Positions 45,101 through 53,328 of a stretch of 64,000 bases of DNA are shown in pieces (positions within the stretch are counted from its first letter, which is position 1; each line of letters begins with the position of its first letter). Origin of the DNA: Massilia sp. YIM B02443. Lineage in GTDB: Bacteria; Pseudomonadota; Gammaproteobacteria; Burkholderiales; Burkholderiaceae_D. The notes beneath the pieces were generated by a model. It was given only the letters and a program-made list of their open reading frames with translations, did no database searches and had not been told where the DNA came from. The stretch is from the NCBI RefSeq assembly GCF_030411955.1, contig NZ_JASNRA010000001.1, positions 1-64,000 of the forward strand, written 5' to 3'. Made by a program: the position numbers and the translations under genes.

Positions 45101-46357
45101 TTCTATGGCTACGCGAAAATCGCGCGCGACGAGACCGCGCGCGAGCGCCAGGGCAAGGAGCGCGAGCAGGCCCTCAACCGCGAACAGGCCGAGCGCTCGG
45201 ACGCCGAGAACGCGGCCGCGCTGAAGGACGAGTTCCTGGCCGTGATGTCGCACGAGCTGCGCCACCCGCTGAACATGATCCACATTAACGTCGAGCTGCT
45301 GTCGCGCATGCCCGAACTGCGCGGCTCGGCCAATTTCATGCGCGCCGCCACCGTCATCCGCAGTTCGGTGATGAGCCAGGCCAAGATCATCGACGACCTG
45401 ATGGACATGTCGCGCGTGCGCACCGGCAAGCTGTCGCTCACGATGGCGCCGGTGGTGCTCGACACCCTGCTGCAGGGCATGGTGGATGCGGCGCGCAACG
45501 ATCCGGCCGCGCAGGACATCACGATCGAATTCACCGGCGGCGCCGACAACCTGCCGGTGCTGGCCGACGTGGTGCGCATCGAGCAGGTGGTGATGAACCT
45601 GCTGAGCAATGCGGTCAAGTTCACGCCCAAGGGCGGGCGCATCGAGGTGCGCCTGGCGCGCGAGCCGGAAGCGCTGCGCATCGACGTGGTCGACAACGGC
45701 CAGGGCATTGCGCCGTCGTTCCTGCCGCACGTGTTCGACATGTACGGCCAGAGCATGGCGGTGACCACCCGCAGCAAGGGGGGCCTCGGGATCGGGCTGG
45801 CGCTGGTGAAGGAGCTGGTGGCGCTGCACGGCGGGCGCATCGAGGCCGCGTCAAGCGGCATCGGCAAGGGCGCGCGCATGAGCGTCTGGCTGCCGCTGTT
45901 CGACAGCAGCGCCGCGCCGCACGGCGCCGGCGCCGGCAAGGGCGGCGACGACCTGGCCGGGCTGCGCATCCTGGTGGTGGACGACATGGAAGAGATGCTG
46001 ATGGTGTTCAAGTCGCTGCTCGAGACCAGCGGCGCCACCGTGTTCGAAGCCGGCAGCGCGCTCGAGGGCCTGGCCGTGCTCGAGCGGCAGGAAGTCGACC
46101 TGGTGATCTCGGACGTGTCGATGCCCGAGATCGACGGCTACGAATTCCTGCGCCGCGTGCGCGCCATGCCGAAGCATGCCCGGCTACCGGCGATCGCCCT
46201 GAGCGGCATGCGGCGCGACGCCGACATCCAGCGCGCGCGCGACGCGGGCTTCTCGGCCCACCTGGGCAAGCCGGTGTCGGTCGAGCGCCTGCACGAGATC
46301 GTGCACGACCTGCTGCCGCGGGGTGGGGAATCGTCGGCTCCACCGACGACGCGGTGA
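42188..46357 (+). CDS. CheB-CheR-PAS-histidine kinase-receiver fusion protein
   Basis: 1389 residues. CheB methylesterase 25-215 with the Ser-His-Asp set in IGASAGG, ILHLSPRH and GTGSDGAVG; CheR methyltransferase about 235-500 (IGVTNFFRD, VWVAACASGEEAYSMAMLL, FASHNLLRDPPFSRLDLISCRN); long coiled coil 665-745 (repeats of NEELQ-type heptads); two PAS domains (about 745-990); HisKA with His in AVMSHELRHPLNM (about 1020), HATPase and a C-terminal receiver (ILVVDDMEE at about 1260, phospho-Asp in VISDVSMPEIDG). All key residues are intact. CheB and CheR on one chain suggest a chemosensory-like adaptation circuit coupled to phosphorelay. Cytoplasmic. Its last codons lie in the repeat element that follows. 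Confidence 0.95.
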   Translation: MSDPAVTSSVVPTEPGIVPSTLQFPVIGIGASAGGLPALQRLFENMPSAHEMAFVVILHLSPRHPSSAAAILQRATRMPVVQVTSRVQIEPGHVYVIAPNLHLSMVDGLLLVEELQRPRGQHVAIDLFFRTLAQVHRERSIAIVLSGTGSDGAVGITRVKEQGGLTIVQSPGDAEHDGMPLAAIRTGAVDFVMPVVEMPQKLIDLWDNAKRIRLPAPGDAETPVPQPDGPDEDPGAEDALHDIIASLLNRTGHDFRHYKRATVLRRIERRMQVRQTAILCDYRDLLENDVAENKALLDDMLIGVTNFFRDRESFEALERDIIPELYKDRAAGDEVRVWVAACASGEEAYSMAMLLADQSALSEQPPQFQVFASDIDDHAIDAARAGNYPVSIVTDVAPSRLRQYFKREDSRYRIRKTLRDRILFASHNLLRDPPFSRLDLISCRNLLIYLNREVQARVLQTFHFALKPGGYLFLGSSESAESVSEYFIPVDKKNRIYRARVNGRQLHYQNPSSALYGVRLPEVSRPKLQGKRTSTYADLHQRALAEIAPPSVVVDREGNLVHVSEQAGKYLRMGGGEPSRSLLALVLPELRLELRSAMYQVGQSGGRVDCRPLELDTSAEPVTLAMSVRAFRDEESENDFILVLFQQSTADAAAAAPARPNGSHDVVLSQLEAELQRKREQLQETIEYSEISTEELRASNEELQAINEELRSATEELETSKEELQSVNEELVTVNYELKVKVEETGKANDDLNNLIASTDIATIFVDSGLRIKRFTPRAVDLFSIIASDVGRSLLDLTHKLDYDQLAEDVSATFDTLRMVEREVRSNEGRCYIVRLLPYRTNEDRIEGAVMTFFDITDRRHAEEQARASEARMRMVAESAKDYAIITMDEEGRVTSWNRGAETLFGYSEAEMQGQDTERLFVPEDVAAGVPQDELRRAREDGRAEDERWHQRKDGSRFFCSGVTTPLRNGDFYGYAKIARDETARERQGKEREQALNREQAERSDAENAAALKDEFLAVMSHELRHPLNMIHINVELLSRMPELRGSANFMRAATVIRSSVMSQAKIIDDLMDMSRVRTGKLSLTMAPVVLDTLLQGMVDAARNDPAAQDITIEFTGGADNLPVLADVVRIEQVVMNLLSNAVKFTPKGGRIEVRLAREPEALRIDVVDNGQGIAPSFLPHVFDMYGQSMAVTTRSKGGLGIGLALVKELVALHGGRIEAASSGIGKGARMSVWLPLFDSSAAPHGAGAGKGGDDLAGLRILVVDDMEEMLMVFKSLLETSGATVFEAGSALEGLAVLERQEVDLVISDVSMPEIDGYEFLRRVRAMPKHARLPAIALSGMRRDADIQRARDAGFSAHLGKPVSVERLHEIVHDLLPRGGESSAPPTTR

Positions 46358-46556
46358 TTGTTATCGGCTCCGCTTTCGCGCCGGATGACCGCGCTGCAAA
46401 TTACTGCAGTGCAGCTAGCGCGGCGGAGGAACGTAGGGTTGGCGGCTGCGCCGCCGACGCGTCGATTGTTATCGGCTCCGCTTTCTCGCCGGATGATCTT
46501 GCTGCAAACTATCACCGCGTCGGCGGCGAAGCGCGAGGCCGCCTAGGCCAACCCTA
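46344..46556. repeat. palindromic intergenic repeat, two tandem units (same family as 23772)
   Basis: The motif GATTGTTATCGGCTCCGC begins at 46356 and again at 46464 (period 108). The second unit is bounded by GTAGGGTTGGCGGC (from 46433) and CCAACCCTAC (to 46556). In reverse complement the linker matches that at 23.8 kb (GATAACAAT, ATCATCCGG). The element supplies the last codons and stop of the CheB-CheR fusion gene and the stop codon of the convergent kinase gene. Confidence 0.85.
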
Positions 46557-48784
46557 CTCTACGCCCGTATGCAATTCCTCCAGCACCGCTTCCAGCTGCT
46601 CCGGCCTGAGCGGCTTGACGTAGTGGCGCTCGAAGCCGGCCGCCAGTGCGCGCGTGCGGTCCGCCGGCTGGCCGTAGCCGGTCAGCGCCAGCAGCCGCAT
46701 CGGGGCCAGCGCCGGCTCGGCGCGCAGGGCGGCGGCGATCTGGTAGCCGTCCATCCCGGGCAGGCCGATGTCGACGATCGCCAGCGCCGGGTGCGCCTGA
46801 CGCGCCAGCGCGATGCCATCGACACCGTTGGCGGCTTCCAGCACCCGGCAGCCGGCCGCCGCCAGCTGCGCCGCCAGCACCGTGCGCGCGTCGTCGTTGT
46901 CTTCGATCAGCAGCACCGTGGCGTCGCCGGGCGCGGCCTGGCGCGCCGCCGCGGCAGCGCCGGCAGGCGCAGCCTGCGCCGCGCCGTCGCCCGCGCCGCC
47001 AGCCTGCGCGGCCAGCAGCGGCAGGCGCAGCGTGAACGTGCTGCCCTGGCCGGGTCCGGCGCTGGCCGCCTCGATCGACCCGCCGTGCAGCGCCACCAAG
47101 CTGCGCACTACCGACAGCCCGATCCCCAGCCCGCCCTGGGTGCGGTCGAGCGTCACCTTGCCCTGCACGAAGATGTCGAACAGGCGCGGCAGCAGCTCGG
47201 GCGTGATGCCGATGCCGTCGTCGCGCACCGTCAGCCGGGCTTCGCCGCTGTCCTCGTTCGCGGTCAGCGCGATCTCGACCGTGCCGCCGGCCGGGGTGTA
47301 CTTCAGCGCATTGCCCACCAGGTTGCCGATCACCTGTTCGATGCGCGTGGCGTCGCCGCGGATCCAGGCCGGCGCCAGCTGGCAGCGCAGCGTGTGCTCG
47401 ACCCGGCCACCGACACGCAGCGCGTCGACGATGGCGCCGGTCATGGCGGCCAGGTCGAGCGGCCGCATGTCGAGTTCGACCTTGCCGCGCGCCAGCCGCG
47501 CCAGGTCCAGCAGGTCGTCGACGATGCGGGTCAGGTGCTTGCTCTGGCGTAGCAGGATGTCGTGGGCGCGCTCCTTCAGCGCCGCGCTGGCCGGCCCGCT
47601 GCGCAGCAGCTGGGTGGCGCCGACGATGCCGCTGAGCGGGTTGCGCAGCTCGTGGCTGAGCATGGCCAGGAAATTGTCGCGCGTCTCGACCTGCTGCTCG
47701 GCCAGCACCCGCGCTTCCTGTTCGCGCTGCAGCAGGGCGGCGCGCTCGGCCGCGGCGTGGGACAGCTTGGCGCCGGCGTCGTGCAGCGCATGCTGCAGGC
47801 GGTCGACTTCGGCGATCCCGCTGGCGCCGCTGGACGGCACTTCGCCGCGGCTGAGCATGGCGGCCGAGCCGCCCGCGTCTTGGATCGCGCGCAGCAGGCG
47901 GCGCCCGAACAGGGCGGCGGCGGCGGCCGCGCACAGCATGGCCAGCAGCATGCCGACGGCGGCCAGCGTCACCGCGCGCTGCGCCACGCCCTCGATCTCG
48001 CGTGCCGGCACCGACACCGTCACCAGCCAGCCCGACATCGGCGAGCGGAAGAAGGCGTGGTAAGCGTCCACGCCGGCGCGCGTGTCGTAGCGCGCCAGGC
48101 CTTCGTCGCGCCCGGCCGCGGCGCGCATCAGCGCCGGATTGGCGAACTGGCCGAAGCGCGCCGGTTCGTTGCTGCGCGCGATGACGTGGCCTTCGGTGTC
48201 GACCACCGACAGCTTCCAGCCCGGCGCCAGCGCCCGGCGCGCGATCACCTTCGAAAAATAATCGGGCGAGAACACCGAGGCCAGCACGTAGCGGCGGCCG
48301 CCGTCGAGCGGCACCGGGATGTTGACGGTGGTGACGGGAATCTTTTGCACGGCGCCGCTGATCAGGCCCGAGACCACAGTCTTTTGCGTCTCGATCACGC
48401 GCCGCGTGCGGGTGCGCACATAGTCGGGCGGCGGCGGCAGCGGCGCGCCCAGCGGCTGCACGGTGTTGATCAGCTGCTGGCCGCTGGGCGCGAACAGGAT
48501 GGTGCGCCCGCCGTCGCCACGGTCGGCGCTGGTGGCGTGGCGGTAGAAGCCCTGCATGTCGCCGCTGGCCAGGTGCGGCGAGCGCGCCAGCACCCGCAGC
48601 GCCGCTTCGGCGCTGCCCAGTTCGCGGTCGACCAGCAGGCGGTGGCGCTGGCGGTTTCGCTGAGCGTATGCAGCGCCGCTTCGCGCTCGGCCTGCAGCAG
48701 GGTGCGCAGCGCGATCGCGGCCAGCAGGAACACCGGGACGATGATGGCGCCGATCATCAGTAGCAGGTAGGAACGGATTTTCAT
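46554..48784 (-). pseudogene. hybrid sensor histidine kinase with a frameshift near 48640
   Basis: The N-terminal part starts MKIRSYLLLMIGAIIVPVFL at 48784 and reads a membrane helix to about codon 48 (SETASATA); the frame then shifts, and VDRELGSAEAALRVLARSP continues the protein in another frame to 46554. One missing base in the GC-rich run around 48639-48641 explains it. The rest is intact: periplasmic Cache-like domain, second helix (about 48000-47900), HisKA (LAMLSHELRNPLSGIVG), HATPase (GNLVGNALKYTP, DDGIGI, GGLGIGLSVV) and receiver (VLLIEDNDD, VDIGLPGMDG). If real, the mutation removes the first helix and the gene is broken; a sequencing error is equally possible. Confidence 0.8.
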
Positions 48785-48964
48785 TCGGTAAGCGCGCCGA
48801 GCCGCCGTATCCGGATAAAACGGCACAGGCGTCAGCTGGCGATTTCAATGGCAATATTATATGCGTCGGCCTCGTCGGCGTCGCCCGTCTGCGGCCGCTA
48901 CCGGTGCTGCCTCAATCCGTTGGAACCGTTCCCACCGTCTCAAAACTACGTTACTATTCGTCAA

Positions 48965-48982
48965 GTTACGTAATTACGTAAC
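48965..48982. promoter_or_regulatory. 18-bp perfect palindrome upstream of the antiporter-KfrA-like operon
   Basis: GTTACGTAATTACGTAAC, a perfect inverted repeat 33 bases before the TTG start of the antiporter. A further GTTAC half-site lies 15 bases upstream at 48950. Its position suits an operator; the KfrA-like protein encoded in the same operon is the obvious candidate ligand. Confidence 0.7.
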
Positions 48983-49014
48983 CCTGAAAACGATAACGAT
49001 AACGGAGACAACCC

Positions 49015-50223
49015 TTGAACACGACCGAGATCTTCCTGATCGCGATGCTGCTCATCTTCGTGGCGCCCTACCTGCTATGGCGCCTCGGACGCACCGACTA
49101 TTTCGCCCCGCTGGTGGTGGTCCAGATTGTCATGGGCATCCTGCTCGGCCCCGGCGTGCTGGGCGCCGCCTTCCCGCAGTACCACGCCTTCGTCTTCAAC
49201 CCCGACGTGGTCAAGACCCTGAACGGCATCGCCTGGTGGGGCGTGATGCTGTTCGTGATGCTGGCCGGGATCGAGCTCGACCTGAAAAAAGTGTGGCAAT
49301 ACCGGCGCGAGAGCGTGACCACGGCCGGCCTGTCGCTGAGCATGCCGTTGCTGTTCGGCTGCGGCGCGGCCCTGTTGCTGGTGGGCTACCAGGGCTGGAT
49401 GGGACCGCGGGCCGCCACCTGGCAGTTCACGCTCGGCATCGGCATGGCGTGCGCCGTGACCGCGCTGCCGGTGCTGGTGCTGCTGATGGAAAAGCTCGGC
49501 ATCCTGCGCCAGCCGATGGGCCAGCGCATCATGCGCTACGCCAGCCTGGACGACGTCGCGATCTGGGGCGTGCTGGCGCTGATCATGCTCGACTGGGAAC
49601 GGGTGGGGCGCCAGGCCGGCTTCCTGGCCGGGTTCACGCTGCTCACGTTCCTGTACCGGCGCCTGATGGCGCGCCTGCCGAAGAGCGACCGCTGGTACGT
49701 GGCGCTGATCTGGCTCATCGCCTGCGCCTTCGGGGCCGACTGGGCCGGGCTGCACTACATGGTCGGCGCCTTCCTGGCCGGGGTGGTGATGGACGCCGAC
49801 TGGTTCGAGCAGGAGCAGCTCGACAGCCTGTTCAGGAACGTGCTGCTGGTGCTGATGCCGGTGTTCTTCCTCAGCACCGGCCTGCGCACCAAGTGGGACC
49901 TGGGCGGCTACTCGGTGTTCTTCGTGGCCGGGCTGCTGCTGTTCGCGTCCTGCGGCGGCAAGCTGGCCGGCGCCCACATCGCCGGCCGTGCGCTGGGCTG
50001 GAAGCGCGGCGAAGCGACCATCATCGGCTGGCTGCTGCAGACCAAAGGCCTGATCGAGATCATCTTCGCCAACATCCTGCTCGACAAGGGCATCATCACT
50101 AGCGAGATGTTCACCGCGCTGCTCCTGATGGCGGTGGCCAGCACCATGCTGACCATCCCGGTCGTGCATCCGAAGCTGAACCGCAGCCAGAACGCGGGCC
50201 TGGTCAACCAGGCCAGTTCCTGA
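49015..50223 (+). CDS. CPA2 cation:proton antiporter without RCK domain
   Basis: 402 residues from a TTG preceded by ACGGAGA. Eleven to thirteen membrane helices; VVVQIVMGILLGPGVLG, LFVMLAGIELDLKKVW, SLDDVAIWGVLALIML (Asp-Asp of the transport site) and FFLSTGLRTKWDL match the Na+/K+:H+ exchanger family PF00999. It ends after the membrane part, lacking the RCK module of the antiporter at 8592. The ion is not predictable. The KfrA-like gene begins 10 bases after its stop, so they form an operon. Confidence 0.9.
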   Translation: MNTTEIFLIAMLLIFVAPYLLWRLGRTDYFAPLVVVQIVMGILLGPGVLGAAFPQYHAFVFNPDVVKTLNGIAWWGVMLFVMLAGIELDLKKVWQYRRESVTTAGLSLSMPLLFGCGAALLLVGYQGWMGPRAATWQFTLGIGMACAVTALPVLVLLMEKLGILRQPMGQRIMRYASLDDVAIWGVLALIMLDWERVGRQAGFLAGFTLLTFLYRRLMARLPKSDRWYVALIWLIACAFGADWAGLHYMVGAFLAGVVMDADWFEQEQLDSLFRNVLLVLMPVFFLSTGLRTKWDLGGYSVFFVAGLLLFASCGGKLAGAHIAGRALGWKRGEATIIGWLLQTKGLIEIIFANILLDKGIITSEMFTALLLMAVASTMLTIPVVHPKLNRSQNAGLVNQASS

Positions 50224-50233
50224 GGAGACGCGC

Positions 50234-50785
50234 ATGGCACGCACCGGATTGAGCAAGGCCCAGGTCAGGGCCTGCCGCGACGAATTGCTGGCGCAGGGAC
50301 GCCATCCCTCGGCCGACGCCGTGCGCACGGCGCTGGGGACGGGATCCAAGTCGACCATCCACCGTTACCTGAAGGAGCTGGCGGCGGAAGCTCCCGATGC
50401 CGCCATGCAGCGCCAGCAGACCGCGCACACGTTGCAGAGTCTGGTCGAGGAGCTGGCCGAGCGCCTGCACCTGGATGCCGAGCATGACATGCACGACCTG
50501 CGCGCGCTGTGCGCCAACTACGAGGCGCAATTGCAGGAAAAGGAGCGCCAGCTGGCCGCTTTGCGCGGCACCGTGGCAGCCCTGAATGCGCGGCTGGAAT
50601 CGCTGGCGCAGGGCGCAGACCAGGACGGCCAGGCGGCGTCCGGCCACGGCGGCTTCGGCGGCCTGCTGCCGAACCCGGTCCTGGGGGCGCGCGGTCCGTC
50701 GCCGTTCAGCATCATGCTCAGCAGCGGGCGCTCGGAAGTGTTCGACATCGAGCGCCTCGGCCCGGCCGGCTTCAAGTTCCAGTAA
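50234..50785 (+). CDS. KfrA N-terminal-domain DNA-binding protein
   Basis: 183 residues. The N-terminal 50 residues (ARTGLSKAQVRACRDELLAQ, HPSADAVRTALGTGSKSTIHRYLKEL) form the helix-turn-helix of the plasmid protein KfrA; residues 75-125 are coiled coil (LHLDAEHDMHDLRAL, EAQLQEKERQLAALRG). The C-terminus (residues 135-183) is Gly-rich and not like KfrA. Plasmid KfrA binds its own operator and forms filament-like assemblies; a chromosomal copy behind an antiporter suggests a local repressor. GAGGAGACGC precedes the ATG. Confidence 0.85.
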   Translation: MARTGLSKAQVRACRDELLAQGRHPSADAVRTALGTGSKSTIHRYLKELAAEAPDAAMQRQQTAHTLQSLVEELAERLHLDAEHDMHDLRALCANYEAQLQEKERQLAALRGTVAALNARLESLAQGADQDGQAASGHGGFGGLLPNPVLGARGPSPFSIMLSSGRSEVFDIERLGPAGFKFQ

Positions 50786-50803
50786 GCCCGCGCGCCGGCC
50801 GTC

Positions 50804-51775
50804 TCACACGGCCTGCCGTAATTCCCCGGTGCGATCCAGCACGTAGTGATCGAGGTCGCGCGCCAGCACCAGCTGGCCGTCGAACTCGGCGCGCGCCTCG
50901 TCTTCCAGCAGCGACAGCGGCAGTGGCCCGCCGTCCTGGTAGCGCGGGCTGAAGTGGGTCAGCACCAGGTTGCGCACGCCGGCCCCCTGCGCGAAGCGCG
51001 CCACCCGCAGCGCCGAACTGTGCTGCGGGCCGGGGCCGACCTTGAGCAGGACTTCTTCGGTATACGTCGCTTCGTGCACCAGCACGTCGGCGCCGTGCGC
51101 GGCGGTGGCCAGCAGTTCGGGCCTGTCGTTGTCGCCGGCGACCACGATGCGGCGCGCGCGGCGCGGCGCCAGCAGGTAGTCGTGGGCGGCGATGCGGCGC
51201 CCGTCTTCCAGCGTCACGTCGCGCCCGCGCTGCAGTTCGCCCCACAGCGCCGACGAAGGAATGGCGTCGGCGCGCAGTTTGTCGGTGTCCAGCCGCCGCT
51301 CGAGCGCGCTTTCGGTGAAGCCGTAGGCCCAGCACGGGATGCGGTGCGACAGCGCGGTCGCCTCGACCGCCAGGTCGGGCAGGCTGTCCTGCAGCAGCGC
51401 CGGGTCTTCCAGCTCGTGCGGCGTGAGAAAGGTGAGCGGGTAGGGCAGCGTCAGTTCGCTCGCCGCCATGATGGCCTCGATCATGGCGCGCAGCGGCGGC
51501 GGGCCGACGATCGTCAGCGGCTCGCTGCGGCCCAGCATGCCGGCGCTGGCCAGCAGGCCCGGCAGGCCGTAGCAGTGGTCGCCGTGCAGGTGGGTGATGA
51601 ACACGGCGCGCAGGCTCATCAGGGAAAGCGGGGTGCGCAGGACGCGGTGCTGGGTGCCTTCGGCGCAATCGACCAGCACCCACTGGCGCGCGCCGCGCAG
51701 GCGCAGCGCCAGGCCGGACATATTGCGTTGCCGGGTCGGGGTGCCGGCCGAGGTGCCGAGGAACAGGATTTCCAT
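50804..51775 (-). CDS. rnz: ribonuclease Z / tRNA 3' endonuclease
   Basis: 323 residues from the ATG at 51775. Metallo-beta-lactamase fold with the zinc motif THLHGDH (about 62-68), MEILFLGTSAGTPTRQRN start, further His/Asp ligands in VHEATYTEE and LTHFSPRY, and the exosite region around ELTLPYPLTFLTPHELED. It cleaves tRNA precursors at the discriminator base or, when CCA is encoded as here, may act on other RNAs. Convergent with the KfrA-like gene (19-base gap). Confidence 0.94.
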   Translation of the reverse strand: MEILFLGTSAGTPTRQRNMSGLALRLRGARQWVLVDCAEGTQHRVLRTPLSLMSLRAVFITHLHGDHCYGLPGLLASAGMLGRSEPLTIVGPPPLRAMIEAIMAASELTLPYPLTFLTPHELEDPALLQDSLPDLAVEATALSHRIPCWAYGFTESALERRLDTDKLRADAIPSSALWGELQRGRDVTLEDGRRIAAHDYLLAPRRARRIVVAGDNDRPELLATAAHGADVLVHEATYTEEVLLKVGPGPQHSSALRVARFAQGAGVRNLVLTHFSPRYQDGGPLPLSLLEDEARAEFDGQLVLARDLDHYVLDRTGELRQAV

Positions 51776-52016
51776 GGATGCGTGTCTGGGTTGAAGTCGC
51801 TCCATTATGCGCGACGGCGCCGGATGGCGGCGCAGCCTGCCGTGACCCGGATCTTGTTTGAGCCTTCTCAAAAGGCTCACGCGCGCCGCCGCCGGCCGCG
51901 CACTCGCGCTACTCCCCGTGGTCTGACCTGACGGGAAAGCCGCCATCGGGGCGGCCATGCCCTACTTCATGACTCGGGGTCACGACTCGGGTCGCCACCT
52001 TTTTCCAGGAGGGACC

Positions 52017-52409
52017 ATGCGCACCATGATGTCCGGCGCCGCCGCATTGACGGCCGCCGCAGCCTTGACCTTGCTTTCGCCCCTGGCCGCCGCGGCCGAC
52101 GGCGTCGACGGCGCCAGTATGTGCCTGCGCGGCACGCCGCCGCAATCGCTTCCCACCGGCAGCGACGTGCTCGACCAGATGGAAGGAAAGTACCGGTTGT
52201 CCAACGGCCAGCGCGTGACGCTGCACCGGATCAACCATCGCCTGTGGATCGACTTTGGCCGCCGCCGCGACATGCCGCTCGAACGGGTCGGCGACAACCA
52301 GTTCATGTCGCGCGACGGCTCGGTCAACCTCAGCTATGTGCCCGAGCGCGAAGAGATCTCGATGCGCTATCCGGCCGACGCGCGCGGGCGCTTCGTCAGG
52401 GCTTGCTGA
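52017..52409 (+). CDS. periplasmic protein of unknown function
   Basis: 130 residues. Signal peptide 1-27 (MRTMMSGAAALTAAAALTLL, cleavage near AAA-DG), then a small strand-rich domain (MEGKYRLSNGQRVTLHRINHRLWIDFGRRR, LSYVPEREEISMRYP) with two cysteines. AGGAGGG gives a strong ribosome site at the ATG at 52017. No named family. The 3' end overlaps the convergent flavoprotein gene by 14 bases. Confidence 0.75.
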   Translation: MRTMMSGAAALTAAAALTLLSPLAAAADGVDGASMCLRGTPPQSLPTGSDVLDQMEGKYRLSNGQRVTLHRINHRLWIDFGRRRDMPLERVGDNQFMSRDGSVNLSYVPEREEISMRYPADARGRFVRAC

Positions 52410-53328
52410 ACGGCGCCACGCCGAACAGCAGCGAGCGGTGCACGCCGACGCCGGCCATGGCGCCGTCGGCCACCGCCATGGCCACGTTGCCGGCGTTGCG
52501 TATCGCGTCGCCGGCGGCGAACACGCCCGGCACCGTGGTCTGGCGCGTGTCGTCGGTGCGGATGTAGGGGCCGAGCGGGCCGTCGTCCAGCGCGCAGCCG
52601 AGCCCTTCGGCGACCGGGCTGGCCATGTGCAGGCGGCCGAAGGTGAACAGGCCGTCCATCTCCAGGCGCCGGCCGCCGGCCAGGATCACGGTGGCGCGCT
52701 CTTCGATGCGGTCGACGCGCGCAGGCTCGACCTGCACGCCGCGCCGGTCCAGGTCGGCCTGCTGCTCGGCGTCGAGCGGGCAGACCTCGTTGGCGAACAG
52801 CGTCACCCGGCCCCAGTGCGGCAGCATCTGCGCCTGGTGCAGCGACATCGGACCGTTGGCGATCACGCCGATCCGGCCTCCGTCCAGCTCGTAGCCGTGG
52901 CAGTAGGGACAGTGGAACACGCTCTTGCCCCAGCGCTCGGCCAGGCCCGGGATTGGCGGCAACTCGTCGCGCACGCCGGTGGCCAGCAGCAGGCGCGCGG
53001 CGCCTGCCAGCGTGCCGTCGTCCAGCGCGACGCTGAAGCCCTCGCCATCGGGCCGGGCGCCGAGCGCCATCCCGTCGTGGAAGCGCACGGTGGGATAGGC
53101 GGCCAGCTGGGCCCGGCCTTCGGCGGCGATGGCGGCCGCCGGCTGGCCGTCGCGCGTCAGGAAACCGTGCGAATCGCCGGCGAAGCGGTTGCGGCGCTGG
53201 CCGGCGTCGACCACCAGCACGCGGCGCCGCGCGCGCGCCAGTTGCAGCGCGCCCGACAGGCCGGCGTAGCTGCCGCCGATGACGATGACGTCGAAGTCCA
53301 GTGTGGAATCATTGCGGATCGTGTTCAT
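52396..53328 (-). CDS. thioredoxin reductase-like NAD(P)/FAD oxidoreductase
   Basis: 310 residues from the ATG at 53328 (GGAAAG nearby; an ATG at 53343 is possible). FAD motif VIVIGGSYAGLSGALQLARA, redox disulfide CPYCHGYE (about 134-141), NADP-binding region around GRIGVIANGPMS (lacking the classic GxGxxA) and GVFAAGDA. This shape is common in a group of TrxR-like proteins paired with Rrf2 or other regulators; the reductant acceptor is unknown. The gene start lies inside the 3' end of the Rrf2 gene (20-base overlap), an obvious regulator-target operon. Confidence 0.88.
   Translation of the reverse strand: MNTIRNDSTLDFDVIVIGGSYAGLSGALQLARARRRVLVVDAGQRRNRFAGDSHGFLTRDGQPAAAIAAEGRAQLAAYPTVRFHDGMALGARPDGEGFSVALDDGTLAGAARLLLATGVRDELPPIPGLAERWGKSVFHCPYCHGYELDGGRIGVIANGPMSLHQAQMLPHWGRVTLFANEVCPLDAEQQADLDRRGVQVEPARVDRIEERATVILAGGRRLEMDGLFTFGRLHMASPVAEGLGCALDDGPLGPYIRTDDTRQTTVPGVFAAGDAIRNAGNVAMAVADGAMAGVGVHRSLLFGVAPFSKP

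Noticed and set aside
42122-45829. 1235-codon open frame on the minus strand across the CheB-CheR fusion gene
   Set aside because: It is an antisense shadow from high GC at third codon positions; the product is a run of Gln/His/Arg-rich low-complexity sequence and the plus-strand gene has clear domains.
46344-46556. Insertion sequence
   Set aside because: Terminal inverted ends exist, but there is no transposase frame and no clear target duplication.
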